From contig CP092886.1 in the NCBI GenBank assembly GCA_030710605.1, positions 48,647,794-48,711,793 on the forward strand: a DNA stretch of 64,000 nucleotides, given 5' to 3'. A model generated the notes under the pieces. That model saw only the letters and a list, made by a program, of their open reading frames with translations. It ran no database searches and was not told the origin of the DNA. Within the stretch, counting starts at the first letter, position 1, and every line of letters begins with the position of its first letter. Made by a program: the position numbers and the translations under genes. Positions 20,833-30,215 of the stretch are shown here, one piece after another. The stretch comes from Cordylochernes scorpioides. Its lineage: Eukaryota; Arthropoda; Arachnida; Pseudoscorpiones; Chernetidae.

Positions 20833-23800
20833 TTAACCATGAGGTGAGGAGTCCGAGTCATTCAGGTGATCGGAATCCTCCGCGCGGACGCGTGGCTTAA
20901 GTCTATCAGAGGCCTTTAGGAACTCCAGGCAGGCTCGCCAAGTGCTCCTGTTGAAAATAAAGTCTTTGAGTGACCGCGGAGTGTACCCTAATTCTTCTGC
21001 ACAGGTGGAAAGAAGGGGGAATCTAAGGGCATCAAGGCTGCTGCACTCAAGCACGATGTGAGACAGAGTTTCTTCCCTGTCGGCGTCGCAGTAAGGGCAG
21101 GAAGGATCGTCAATGACGCCTATCCTGTGGGCGAAACTGTCCGTCCACGTGTGTCCCGTTAGCAGGCCTACCACAATGTGCTCGCTAGGGACGATGTACG
21201 CATACCTTTTGTCTAAAAGACTCATTGGAGTAAGGCCAAAGCGGGTGTGGATAGAAGGAGCTAGAGAGAGGAATCTGCTTTCCCATGCTTCACGCGCCCG
21301 GCCGTAGATTGCCGATTTTACAAACGACAAAGGAGCGAGTTTGTAACAGCTTGGGTCAGCAGACTCAGCACCCCGCTTTGCGAGTATGTCCGCAATGTCA
21401 TTACCCACGTTCCCACTGTGGCCCTTGATCCATTGTATGGTGCATCTGTTCCCATTGCGATTCAATCGCGAAATCAGTAGCAGAGCTCTGTCGATAAGGT
21501 AATTACCAGTCTTAGAGTTCAGAACTGACTTCACGACTGAGAGGTTGTCCAGGAAGAATCCTAAAGTTAGATGATTAGGTAAAGTGGTTGCGTTTTCAAG
21601 AGCCTTAACCAATCCAAGGGCTTCCGCCTGAAAGACAGAACAATGAGGGGACAGAACATGAGATTCACGTATTTCAGGTGCACAATCGAGACAAGAGAAC
21701 CTGTACACGCCGGCGCCAACTCCATCTCTGGTTTTGGAACCATCTGTATAGTATGCCACGTGGAAGAAAAGAGCAGGAATATTACTGGGAGCGGAGTAAT
21801 AGGGGGGGTAGGGGAGAGGATGTGGAAAGGGAAGAGGCTCGAGTGGAATTTCAGCGTCAACCAATCCATACTTTTTAAGGTATAGCTCAGTTTTAGCCAA
21901 GATTTCCAGATCGAGAGGAAGGACTCTGGAGAGGGAGATTAGAGCAGCGTTGCTGGTTGATCTGAAAGCTCTACAAGCTCTCACTAGGAAAGGCCTTTGA
22001 GCACTCAGTAGAACATTCAAGGAGCGTTGAGAAAGATTAGGAAACCAAACCGCCGAGGCATAGGCAATGGCCGGAACAACCACTTGCAGATACAGAGTTC
22101 TCAAGGCGCGGTAACCAAAACCAAAGTTAAGATTAGCGGCTGCGGTCAAACGCGGCAACATGCCGCGGACCTTGGCGCAGACTTCAACTACGTGCTGGTA
22201 GAAAGATAGACGTTGATCAAATCTCACTCCCAGCACCTTAATTGAGTCGCATCATTGGATTGGCCGTCCGTGGATAACCAGATCCCGGCGCGGTTCAGGC
22301 AGTCTCCCGTGTGGTCTGAGGAGAACCATAGCCTGGCACTTCCCCACGCTGAGTTCCAGTTTATGCAAACTGCACCACCTAGCGATCATATCTATGGTGT
22401 GTTGGGCCGCGGGAAGTTGACTAGGTCGGCATCCCGAGACCACCACGACCAGATCATCCGCGTAGGCTTGCGGGAAAACATTATTCCTGTAGTCCAGCGT
22501 GAGGAGTTCATCAAAGACAATATTCCAAAGGAATGGGCCGAGAACTGAACCCTGGGGACATCCTTTGGAAGTTCGTCTCGACACAGTACAACCATTCATA
22601 GATAGTCTCACAACACGGTTACATAGAAACGAGTTTATCAGGTGATAAATGTTTCTGGGACAGACGCTTTTGTGCAACGCTCTCAAGATACTGGAGTGGA
22701 GCACGTTGTCAAAAGCGCCTTTAACATCAAAAGAAAGAAGAAGACAAGATTTCCTATTTTTAATCGTCCGGGTTATAGTAGATTTTAGATTTAAGAGTGC
22801 GGCTGTAGTAGATCTACAAGGCTTAAATCCGAACTGGTTTGGAGGCGCTTTACACATCCTATCGGCCATCCACGACAGCCTAGCAAGAATTAGACGCTCA
22901 AGGATCTTGCCCAAACCAGGCAGCATCGTGATTGGACGGTGTGATGCGAGAAAGTCCTCCCCACTTCGCTTGGGGACGAGAACGACGTCCCCCAGCTTCC
23001 ATGTAGATGGAAAGTGGCCAGTGGTTAAACACATGTTGAAAATACTTAGAAAAAACGTCCGAAAATGTTTAACTAGTTTTACGATAAGAAGAGGTGGCAT
23101 GCCATCACTACCAGGAGAAGAAGATAAGTTTACCTTATCCGCTGTCAACAACAACTCGTTATCTGTAAACAAAGGGTCGTTATCAGATGACGATGCGATG
23201 ACTTTGCTTAAATCTTTGTGTTCTAACATGGTATCGGGCGGGACGCGGCCGAAATAGTAATCTAATACCTGATTTAATGTGTCCCGCGGACCTTCAGTGA
23301 AGCCGCTACCAACGTGGAGAGCTGAGAGGGGTTTGCGCTTAAAATTTCCCTTGATGAAACTGTAGATTCCACCCCAAGGGCTGATTTCGCAACGCGAGCA
23401 GGCTGCCCTCCATGCTTCTTTCTTAGCCAGTCTCCTCGCACGGCGATATCTTGCCTTCAGTCTTTTGTAAAAGACCTCCAGCACACCCTTAACGACACCG
23501 CGTGCCTTTATAAAGGCCCGCTGTGCCTTTTGAGTGGCTCTTTTGAGAGGATTCAAATCAGATTTCCACCAAGAGATGGACTTGAGGTATTTATCACTTC
23601 TGGGACGGGATGGAATGGTGTTTAGACATGTGTGAAAAATCTCTTCGACGAGTAAATTAATTACATCGTCGAGGGAGGATGAGTCACGCACATTTTCTAA
23701 AAAAAGATTAATATTTTCTATTTTTTTGCTGAAATGTTCAAAAACTCTAACCCAGTCAGCGCGACCAAAGCTGAAGTATATTTGGCTAAATTTGTTTAAT

Positions 23801-24513
23801 TTAAATCTGGTGTTGTCCTGTGAAGAGGGAGCAAAATTGAGGTTAAAGACGAGGCGTTTATGGTCAGACAACTCCTGGTACTCAGGATGCCAATCGGTAA
23901 CGCTATTTACAAGGCCAGCACTACAGCAAGTGACGTCGATGGAAGAAGAGCGGTTGCCCTCCTCCCACGTCACCGCGCCGTGAATGTTGAGCACATGCAA
24001 ATAGTTGGCATCAATAAAGTTTTCAACTAGATCTCTCTTAGGTGAGTGATGCCTGAGGAGCAGAGGTTTATCCGACCACCTAAAAGATTCAACATTTAGA
24101 TCGCCGCAAAAAATGACCTCGTCATAGTTCAGAGAATTAAGGCTAAAATTTATCTTATCGAGAAGAGGGGAGGGATCACATGATGGCGGAAGGTAAACAT
24201 TACAAAGAAGAATACTTTTACCACTCAATTCACACATGACAAACACGACATTAACACTGGACAAATGAGACAAATGGACAAATTTAAGGCTAGGATTTAC
24301 TACAATGACCATAGCTCCCAACCTAGAGTTTGTAATAGGGCCATAGCAAACTCTGTTAGATGGGATTGGCAGCGATGGGATTTTGCCGCGCGCGGCTGGG
24401 AGCTCTTGTAAAAGTAGTAAATCTATGTTCTCCTCACGACAATCATTCAATACTGAATACAAACAAGGCTGAGAGCGTCTTATATTGATTTGTAGGCACT
24501 TGAAAACAATCAT
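20833..24513 (-). pseudogene. LINE ORF2: endonuclease, reverse transcriptase, RNase H; one in-frame TGA
   Basis: Polyprotein for target-primed reverse transcription. Residues 1-230 are an APE-type endonuclease (LQINIRRSQ, LLLQE, FCGDLNVE, SIDVT, ELSDHKRL). The RT is at about 430-720, with LVPKRSG, HRPITMLPGLGKILERLI, SFDVKGAFDNV (motif A), GCPQGSVLGPFLWN and QAYADDLVVVV (catalytic Asp pair). A TGA follows HGRPIQ at 22250-22252. The same frame then continues, not shifted, with the thumb (KVLGVRFDQRLSF), an RNase H domain (YTDGSKT, FQAEALGLVKAL, FFLDNLSVVKS, GNDIADILAKRGA) and a C-terminal CPYC...H...C zinc motif. The single TGA is the only break in about 1226 codons. Start at 24513 overlaps the ORF1 stop. 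Confidence 0.9.
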
Positions 24514-25772
24514 TTGACTATCGACTTATTGAACTGATCCTGGGCATCTCGCATGTGCTTGCACATCATGGAGTTGGCATTGTGCTTGTCACCGCACCTG
24601 TGACACTTAAGCGCGCTTTTATTTTCACAGGCAGTGGTAAGATGTGCACCTGCACAATTGGCGCACTTGGGCGCATTGGTGCACTTTTTACCATCAGTGT
24701 GCGTTCTGTGAGAGAGGCTACCGCAGATACCACATGGGAAGACGCGTTTCGCCTGGGCGAGCCTGAGGGACAGGAAGTCAACAGTGACGCGGCCGCGTGC
24801 AAGGAGAGCTTCCTCGATACCCTTATTGACCTCTATGATAGCGGTGGAAGGCGAACCTTCCTTCCTAATCAATTTAACCAGCTTCAAGCCGCCGCTGTTA
24901 TTAATTAATTGCGGGGCTATCACAGGGTTTTCCATCAGATCAGACACCAGATCAGATTCAGATTTTTCGACAGGGATGCCGAAAATTGCCAACCTGGGCC
25001 TGAATGTCGGGTTTGGTAGGACTTTAAGTCCGTCAATGTTGGCGGTCTTAAATCCGTCCACAAACCGCTTTGATTCTGCAGAATTGGGAAAGTGAAGGAC
25101 AAGTTTTTTGTCCTTCCCAGTTACCGCCGTCACATCACAACTCTTCAACTGTGGAGTCTTGGCAATTTTGGCTCTGATGGCCTCGAAAGATAAGGTGTCT
25201 GAGCCGATTTTTACATGGTTTACACTGTTCTTTAACGTCTGCGCGTAGGTTGAACGCGCTGGCACTCTAGGGTGTACAGTTGTGGGTTGGTTGGACCTAA
25301 TTTGGATAGCAGAAGTATCAGGTTGGGGGATCATTGTAACGGGGTTAGGAGGAGAGGGAGGCTTGGCCAACCTTTTCCTAAGTTGGATGACCTCATTTTC
25401 AACTATTTTTACATTTTTTTTTAAGATTCTTAACACTTCAGTTTGTAAAGCGTTAAAAATACGCCTTACATCGTCTTTCACTGAGTCAGATAACCCGGTG
25501 CGGGTGGTAGCAGGAAGGTTAGAGGCAGCGATATCCGCTACCTCATGAAAATTTTTGTTGAAAAGAGAATCTATCTCTTCCCAGCAGTCAGAGGATCCAG
25601 AATGGGTACAGGAAGGAATGGAAGTAGGGGCCTGGGGGATCTTACCTTGGGCAGTCCTATTAATAGGCGCGGAGACCTCTTCGGCCACGGTCCCAGGACT
25701 TGTGGAGGGCTCCAAAGGTGGGAATGGGTCGTCAGCTGATGTGGCCCGCGTCTGCAGGCGAGTGGTGACCAT
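24510..25772 (-). CDS. LINE ORF1 (gag-like RNA-binding protein)
   Basis: An intact frame of 420 codons from Met 25772 (MVTTRLQTRATSADD). The frame is open further upstream to 25946, but that part is AT-rich, unlike protein, and spans the presumed 5' end. The N-terminal third is Pro/Ser-rich. A coiled-coil-like RRIFNALQTEVLRILKKN stretch follows, then a gag-like core (KKLVLHFPNSAESKRFV, RLAIFGIPVEKSESDLVSDL) and three C-terminal cysteine knuckles: CGICGSLSH..., CANCAGAHLTTAC and CHRCGDKHNANSMMC. It binds the element RNA. The TGA stop overlaps the ATG of ORF2. Confidence 0.85.
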   Translation of the reverse strand: MVTTRLQTRATSADDPFPPLEPSTSPGTVAEEVSAPINRTAQGKIPQAPTSIPSCTHSGSSDCWEEIDSLFNKNFHEVADIAASNLPATTRTGLSDSVKDDVRRIFNALQTEVLRILKKNVKIVENEVIQLRKRLAKPPSPPNPVTMIPQPDTSAIQIRSNQPTTVHPRVPARSTYAQTLKNSVNHVKIGSDTLSFEAIRAKIAKTPQLKSCDVTAVTGKDKKLVLHFPNSAESKRFVDGFKTANIDGLKVLPNPTFRPRLAIFGIPVEKSESDLVSDLMENPVIAPQLINNSGGLKLVKLIRKEGSPSTAIIEVNKGIEEALLARGRVTVDFLSLRLAQAKRVFPCGICGSLSHRTHTDGKKCTNAPKCANCAGAHLTTACENKSALKCHRCGDKHNANSMMCKHMRDAQDQFNKSIVK

Positions 25773-25948
25773 CTTGTATCTTGTCTCTTCGTGGTTGTTA
25801 TGGTAGTCAGTCGTTGTGCCAATCGGGGAAGAACAACAATGAGTATTTATAGAGAAAGCGCGACTTCTGGCGGTCGATTTAAACAGAGTATTTATATCTA
25901 TGAAATAATTTTTTTTTTTAAATAAAATAATACTTTTATATAACACTA

Positions 25949-26490
25949 GACGAATGGCCCGGGCAACGCCCGGGTTTTACCCGAGTGCGTATATATTTTA
26001 AAAACGTTTTAATTCAAATACTATTCGTTACAATTATAAATTGGCGCCATGGATGTCACTCTTGTGAAACGTCTCGTTCCAAACTGTGTGTTTTAAAAAT
26101 GTTTTAATTAAAATACTATTCGTTACAATTATAAATTGGCGCCGTGGATGTCTCTCTTGTGAAACGTCCCGCCCCAAACAGTGTGTGTCTTGAAAATATA
26201 AAAATAAAAATGTGAATTTTCATAAAGATTTCATCATGTCGATTTTTTTTTTTTGCATTTCACCTACTAAATCGATAGAGATAATTACATTTGCAACATG
26301 AACTTAGGTATATTGACTAAATAGAAAACTGCATAGTAATAAAGATCATTTTTTAAAGGCACCATATCGTTTTTTTTTTCAATAAAATCGAAACAAAAAT
26401 TAACGATAAATAACGATAATTGCCTTAAAAAGAAATTGCCTTAAAAAAAGAAACATTCGCGGTGATTTTGTCTTGCATTCGTTTATACAA
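25949..26490 (-). mobile_element. Helitron 3' part with internal ~95-bp duplication
   Basis: On the minus strand it ends CCCGGGCGTTGCCCGGG (hairpin), CCATTCGT and CTAG before T. A ~95-bp block with CTATTCGTTACAATTATAAATTGGCGCC occurs twice in tandem (about 26008-26100 and 26102-26195). The same block sits near the 3' end of the copies at 26.5, 26.8 and 32.7 kb, so it belongs to the tRNA-carrying family, but no tRNA is left here. The 5' end is unclear. Confidence 0.65.
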
Positions 26491-26495
26491 TTATT

Positions 26496-26784
26496 ATATA
26501 CGAATGACCCGGGCAACGCCCGGGTTTTACCCGATTAAATGCTTTTATTCAAATACTATTCGTTACAATTATAAATTGGCGCCGTGGATGGCATTCTTGT
26601 ATAATATATAAATGAGTTTTGAAAATTGTAAAAAAATATATTTAAAAAATGCATCGGCCGGGAATCGAACCCGGGCCGCCCGCGTGGCAGGCGAGCATTC
26701 TACCACTGAACCACCGATGGTTATGAAAAATCCCATCCGTGAGCTTCAGACAAACAGACAGAATAAGGCAAATATATAAGTAGA
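26496..26784 (-). mobile_element. tRNA-Gly Helitron, tandem unit 2
   Basis: Minus strand: TCTACTTATATATTTGCCTT at the 5' end, TCTGTCTGTTTGTCTGAAGC, tRNA-Gly, T run, the conserved TTTATAATTGTAACGAATAG block and the 3' hairpin CCCGGGCGTTGCCCGGG with TCATTCG. The CTAG end is replaced by TATA. It directly adjoins an almost identical unit at 26786-27064, a head-to-tail pair as expected from rolling-circle transposition. Confidence 0.75.
26650..26720 (-). tRNA. tRNA-Gly(GCC) inside tandem Helitron
   Basis: 71-nt tRNA-Gly with anticodon GCC and intact A- and B-boxes, followed by T6. The first base of the acceptor is C (CCATCGG against CCGATGC), so pair 1-72 is C:C. All other stems pair. It would be a strong Pol III template. 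Confidence 0.85.
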
Positions 26785-26785
26785 T

Positions 26786-27064
26786 TATATACGAATGACC
26801 CGGGCAACGCCCGGGTTTTACCCGATTAAATGCTTTTATTCAAATACTATTCGTTACAATTATAAATTGGCGCCGTGGATGTCATTCTTGTATAATATAT
26901 AAATGAGTTTTAAAAATTGTAAAAAAAAAAAAATGCATCGGCCGGGAATCGAACCCGGGCCGCCCGCGTGGCAGGCGAGCATTCTACCACTGAACCACCG
27001 ATGGTTATGAAAAATCCCATCCGTGAGCTTCAGACAGACAGAATAAGGCAAATATATAAGTAGA
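26786..27064 (-). mobile_element. tRNA-Gly Helitron, tandem unit 1
   Basis: Same structure as 26496-26784, with minor length changes (longer poly-T after the tRNA, shorter TCTGTC tract). The junction of the two units near 26785 joins the 3' end of one to the TCTACTT start of the next without spacer sequence other than TATA. Confidence 0.75.
26934..27004 (-). tRNA. tRNA-Gly(GCC) inside tandem Helitron
   Basis: Sequence identical to the tRNA at 26650-26720, with the same C:C first acceptor pair and a T12-type terminator directly downstream. Confidence 0.85.
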
Positions 27065-27074
27065 TATATATATA

Positions 27075-27343
27075 TGTCATAATATATACTCTTCCTGGAA
27101 TAATAAAACAAACCTACAGTCAACCCAGAGAGAGATGGGCAGCTAAAGGGTGTCACTTTAGACATCAACGACATTCGAAGGGGCTCCTGGGGTCCGTCAC
27201 TTAACACCTCGGGACTTTGGGGACAGTTGGTGATTGTATTCGACACAAACTCCATCTCCATCTCTCTCTGGTTGCCTTCCAAATTCCTCTACCAAATTGT
27301 GGTGTGATAATTTCTCTTTCCCCACATTATCACTATATTGTCA
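27075..27343 (+). mobile_element. Solo LTR related to the 13-kb LTR, in (TA)n
   Basis: TGTCATAATATATACTCTTC...CACTATATTGTCA with TATATAT on both sides. It aligns with 13058-13360: the GGAATAATAAA signal, CCTACAGTCAAC, and the final ATTATCACTATATTG are shared, while the middle diverges. It lacks the GTCGACAGGATC tail. TG...CA ends and lack of an inside indicate a solo LTR of a sister family. Confidence 0.65.
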
Positions 27344-27498
27344 TATATATATTAAGAAAAAGGCATCTACTTATCGTGCAACTGAAAGTTGCTGATGGCT
27401 TGCGCCATCTATCGGAATAAATATCAACTATTCTCGTTGATTTTTAATTATTCCAGAATTGGCCAAATACCCATTCTTGATTAATCAAGAAGAGCTAA

Positions 27499-27538
27499 CC
27501 ACGGACGCGTTTCGGGCTGTTGGCTCTCATCAGCGTGG
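27499..27538 (-). ncRNA. Hammerhead ribozyme, inverted unit
   Basis: Minus strand CCACG-CUGAUGA-GAGC-CAACA-GCCC-GAAA-CGCGUC-CGUGG. The core is consensus. Stem II has one A:C mismatch. Stem I is intact and the cleavage site is after GUC. Confidence 0.8.
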
Positions 27539-27570
27539 TGCAAGCTGTGCCTCAAAGACAAAAAAAATGG

Positions 27571-27605
27571 CTGATGAGGGCCAACAGCCCGAAACGCGTC
27601 GGTGG
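27571..27605 (+). ncRNA. Hammerhead ribozyme lacking its stem I strand
   Basis: The core (CTGATGA...GAAACGCGTC) is intact, but the upstream strand is AAAAAAATGG instead of CCACG, because the inversion junction lies here. Stem I with GGTGG cannot form properly, so cis cleavage is doubtful. Confidence 0.75.
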
Positions 27606-27904
27606 TTAGCTTTTCTTGATAAATCAAGAATGGGTATTTGGCCAATTCTGGAATAATTAAAAATCAACGAGAATAGTTGATATTAATTTCGATAGATGGC
27701 GCAAGCCATCAGCAACTTTCAGTTGCACGATAAGTAGATGCCTTTTTCTTAATTTATGCACCTTATCCCAGTACAATATTGCATTTGTGCTATTTTTTCA
27801 CATTTTGTAGCGTTCTCACGCAATTCTGGCCATAACTACCCGTTTCATGATTTTTTCAGGATGCCTTAATGACCAATTTTTTGGTCGTTGAGGTACAGCT
27901 TGCA

Positions 27905-27944
27905 CCACGCTGATGAGGGCCAACAGCCCGAAACGCGTCCATGG
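27905..27944 (+). ncRNA. Hammerhead ribozyme, type I
   Basis: CCACG-CUGAUGA-GGGC-CAACA-GCCC-GAAA-CGCGUC, then CAUGG. The core and stem II are perfect. One stem I pair is C:A. Predicted cleavage after 27939. Confidence 0.85.
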
Positions 27945-28242
27945 TTAGCTTTTCTTGATTAATCAAGAATGGGTATTTGGCCAATTCTGGAATAATTAAA
28001 AATCAACGAGAATAGTTTATATTTATTCCGATAGATGGCGCAAGCTATCAGCAACTTTCAGTTGCACGATAAGTAGATGCCTTTTTCTTAATTTATGCAC
28101 CTTATCCCAGTACAATATTACATTTGTGCTATTTTTTCACATTTTGTAGCGTTCTCACGCAATTCTGGCCTTAACTACCCGTTTCATGATTTTTCAGGAT
28201 GCCTTAATGACCAATTTTTTGGTCGTTGGGGTACAGCTTGCA

Positions 28243-28282
28243 CCACGCTGATGAGGGCCAACAGCCCGAAACGCGTCCGTGG
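28243..28282 (+). ncRNA. Hammerhead ribozyme, type I, fully consensus
   Basis: CCACG-CUGAUGA-GGGC-CAACA-GCCC-GAAA-CGCGUC-CGUGG. Every invariant base and all stem I and II pairs are present. Cleavage is predicted after 28277, which with the site after 27939 would release a 338-nt RNA. Confidence 0.9.
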
Positions 28283-28439
28283 TTAGCTCTTCTTGATTAA
28301 TCAAGAATGGGTATTTGGCCAATTCTGGAATAATTAAAAATCAACGAGAATAGTTGATATTTATTCCGATAGATGGCGCAAGCCATCAGCAACTTTCAGT
28401 TGCACGATAAGTAGATGCCTTTTTCTTAATATATAATTC

Positions 28440-28672
28440 GAAAAAAAAAAGAATAAAAGGTCAGGTGTTGAAATCAATATTAAAAATGGCATATCCTGAC
28501 CAGGAGCACATGTGTTTACAGAAGGCAGAGCGCCATCTGGTGGAACAGAAATCAACTAAACATTGTTCCCTGATATATGGCCAACCCAATTTCTTGATAA
28601 ATCAATGGTTCAGCCTTCTCCACGCTGACGAGCGCCAAAAAGCGCGAAACGCGTTCGTGGATGGCTTTTCTT
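28440..28672 (+). mobile_element. Retrozyme family A, single rearranged copy
   Basis: It repeats the 7.2-kb unit from GGTCAGGTGTTG through CTGACCAGGAGCACATGTG and GCGCCATCTGGTGGAACAGA to TTGATAAATCAA. The orientation then flips so that the hammerhead lies on the plus strand, again a head-to-head junction. Confidence 0.7.
28620..28660 (+). ncRNA. Hammerhead ribozyme, family A
   Basis: CCACG-CUGACGA-GCGC-CAAAAA-GCGC-GAAA-CGCGUU-CGUGG. The core is consensus, stems I and II are complete, and the stem II loop differs from the other copies. Confidence 0.85.
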
Positions 28673-28704
28673 TCTGAATATAATCTATTTACAGTTTTCA
28701 CAAA

Positions 28705-29260
28705 TTTATAAGAAATGTTTTTGCAAACGCTTAGTTGACATACAGAGCAAAGGGTTTTTATTTTTTTTTACTGCGTTTTTTGATGGGCATTTGTAGCACC
28801 TTTTTGGAGTATCAGATTGTTGTGGCATCGTAGTGTCACTTGGTTTACTTGGACCATCATTATTTTTTAATTGTCGTCTGTAATTCCAGTGGGAGAGAAT
28901 TGAGATTACGTGTGGCCAGGTGTTCATCAGTCAATGCTCTCCTAAGATCAACAATAAATTGACTCCTTTCTTTTTTACTATTTTTATCAACCGGTTTAGC
29001 GATTTTATTATTATTATTGTTATTATTTTTTTTGGGAACATAGGAGACTAAAGTGGTTGTTCCAGAGAAACCAAAAATAGATGTTCCCGATTCTCTATTA
29101 GGGTGCAGTTGAAATTGTGGTGAATCAAAGGTTTGTTCTTTCTCATTGTTCCTAAATATGTATAAGGCCATGTTCTTTCAATTTATCAACAAATTCTATT
29201 GAAGTGAATCAATTGTCTGCTGGAATATTTCTTCCAAAGTGTGCTCGACTAATCTCTAAA
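28705..29260 (-). pseudogene. piggyBac transposase fragments
   Basis: In order on the minus strand and in changing frames: GRNIPADN followed by a stop, then FTSIEFVDKLKEHGL and TMRKNK-like coding; then SGTTTLVSYVPKKN; then KKERSQFIVDLRRAL and the C-terminal RCYKCPSKNAVKKN cysteine-rich end. These match the middle and end of piggyBac transposases, which cut and rejoin DNA at TTAA. The N-terminal half and the segment between VPKKN and the C-terminal part are missing, and stops and frameshifts are frequent. A relic. Confidence 0.75.
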
Positions 29261-29638
29261 ACTTATATATATTTTGGGTTGGCAGAGATAGTTCTCTCTG
29301 TTGACTTGATTGATAATTATACTTATCCAAAAAGAAGTGTTATTTTATAAAAGGAAGCTAAAAATAGTGTAAGATAAAGACTCAAGTATGAGCCACGAGC
29401 TAACATTGACACGAAAAATTCTCACGCTTCTGGACGGGCTGGGCAGAATCCGCCCCAACAAGCAAATTTAACCCCCCTCCCAAAACTGAAATTTATAAAC
29501 GATGGATGGCAAATGTTTTTATCACTGTAAAATTAGAATACACGAAATCTGGTAGCTCAAGGTAAACGAAAAATTTTTTTTTCCTATATTAAGTTTATGC
29601 ATGGGTAGAATCTACCCAACCCGTCCAGTTAAGGGTTA
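28705..29638 (-). mobile_element. piggyBac transposon remnant
   Basis: The right end at 29638 reads, on the minus strand, CCCTTAACTGGACGGG next to TTAA, as expected for piggyBac insertion at TTAA. A second subterminal copy of the motif (TTCTGGACGGGCTGGGCAGA) lies at about 29418-29440. A decayed transposase occupies 28705-29260. It sits inside the polymerase of a gypsy element. The left end is not identifiable. Confidence 0.75.
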
Positions 29639-30215
29639 AGACATGTTTCAGACGTCTGAGAGCTTCTTCTGCATCATTAGCTGGAATAACAATATCATCT
29701 AAATAAGTCAACACAATACCTTTTTGAATTTCTTCAGCAAATATTGAGTTGATGAATCTCTGAAATTTTGCTGGTGCATTGAAAAGTCCAAAGGGAGTTT
29801 TCAAAATTCATATTGCCCATTAGGCACTACAAATGATGTTAGCTTACGACTATCTTCTACTACTGGAATATGAAAAAATCCATTTTTTAGATCTATGGTA
29901 CTAAAAAGTCTTGCTGCTTGCAGTTTATCTATCTGATCTTCAATAAGTGGCAGTGGGTATCTATCCTTTACAGTTTCCTTGTTTAGTTTTCTATAATCAA
30001 CACAAATTCGGGTCTTTCCATTTTTCTTTTTTATAAGTACAACCGGACTTGCATATTCAGAGTTGCTTTTTTTTAATTATTCCTTGTTTTAGCCATTCAT
30101 CAATTTGTGCATCAACTTCCTGAGCTTCCTTTTGAGATAGTCTTCTAGAGTGTTGGTACAGTGGGACTTCAGTTTCAAAATTATTTTTGTTTCAATGTAG
30201 GTTGTCTTTATTCCT
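29639..30215 (-). pseudogene. gypsy reverse transcriptase, partial and frameshifted
   Basis: Recognisable RT segments in two or three frames: PLYQHSRRLSQKEAQEVDAQ, SPVVLIKKKNGKTRICVDYR (fingers), YPLPLIEDQIDKL, STIDLKNGFFHI (motif A) and, after a stop, KTPFGLFNAPAKFQRFINS and IVLTYLDDIVIP (catalytic YLDD). The coding sequence then runs straight into the piggyBac terminal repeat. A typical Ty3/gypsy RT; the RNase H and integrase parts are missing. Confidence 0.85.

Larger units (their letters stand above)
20541..25850 (-). mobile_element. Near full-length LINE (R1/I/Jockey group)
   Basis: A 5.3-kb minus-strand non-LTR retrotransposon with a short 5' UTR containing GTTGTTCTTCCCCGATTGG, ORF1 (25772-24510), ORF2 with endonuclease, RT and RNase H (24513-20833), a ~290-bp 3' UTR and an A/AAT tail. 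ORF1 stop and ORF2 start overlap (AATGA), pointing to translation by termination-reinitiation as shown for R1-clade SART1. Apart from one in-frame TGA in ORF2 both frames are open, so this is the most complete autonomous LINE in the window and a possible source of enzyme for its relatives. Confidence 0.85.
27351..28432 (+). mobile_element. Retrozyme array, family B (338-bp units)
   Basis: Three plus-strand units with hammerheads starting at 27571, 27910 and 28248 (spacing 339 and 338 bp). A partial unit in the opposite orientation (27353-27545) precedes them, so the left part is head-to-head. Both outer edges end at the same point of the unit (GCATCTACTTATCGTGC...TTTTTCTTAA next to ATAT). No protein is encoded. 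The units share the layout of family A (GCGCCATCT, TTGGCCAA, TTGATAAATCAAG, hammerhead), so the two families are related. This matches metazoan retrozymes. Confidence 0.85.

Noticed and set aside
28820-28950. Independent small cysteine-rich protein
   Set aside because: The cysteines belong to the C-terminal end of the piggyBac transposase relic.
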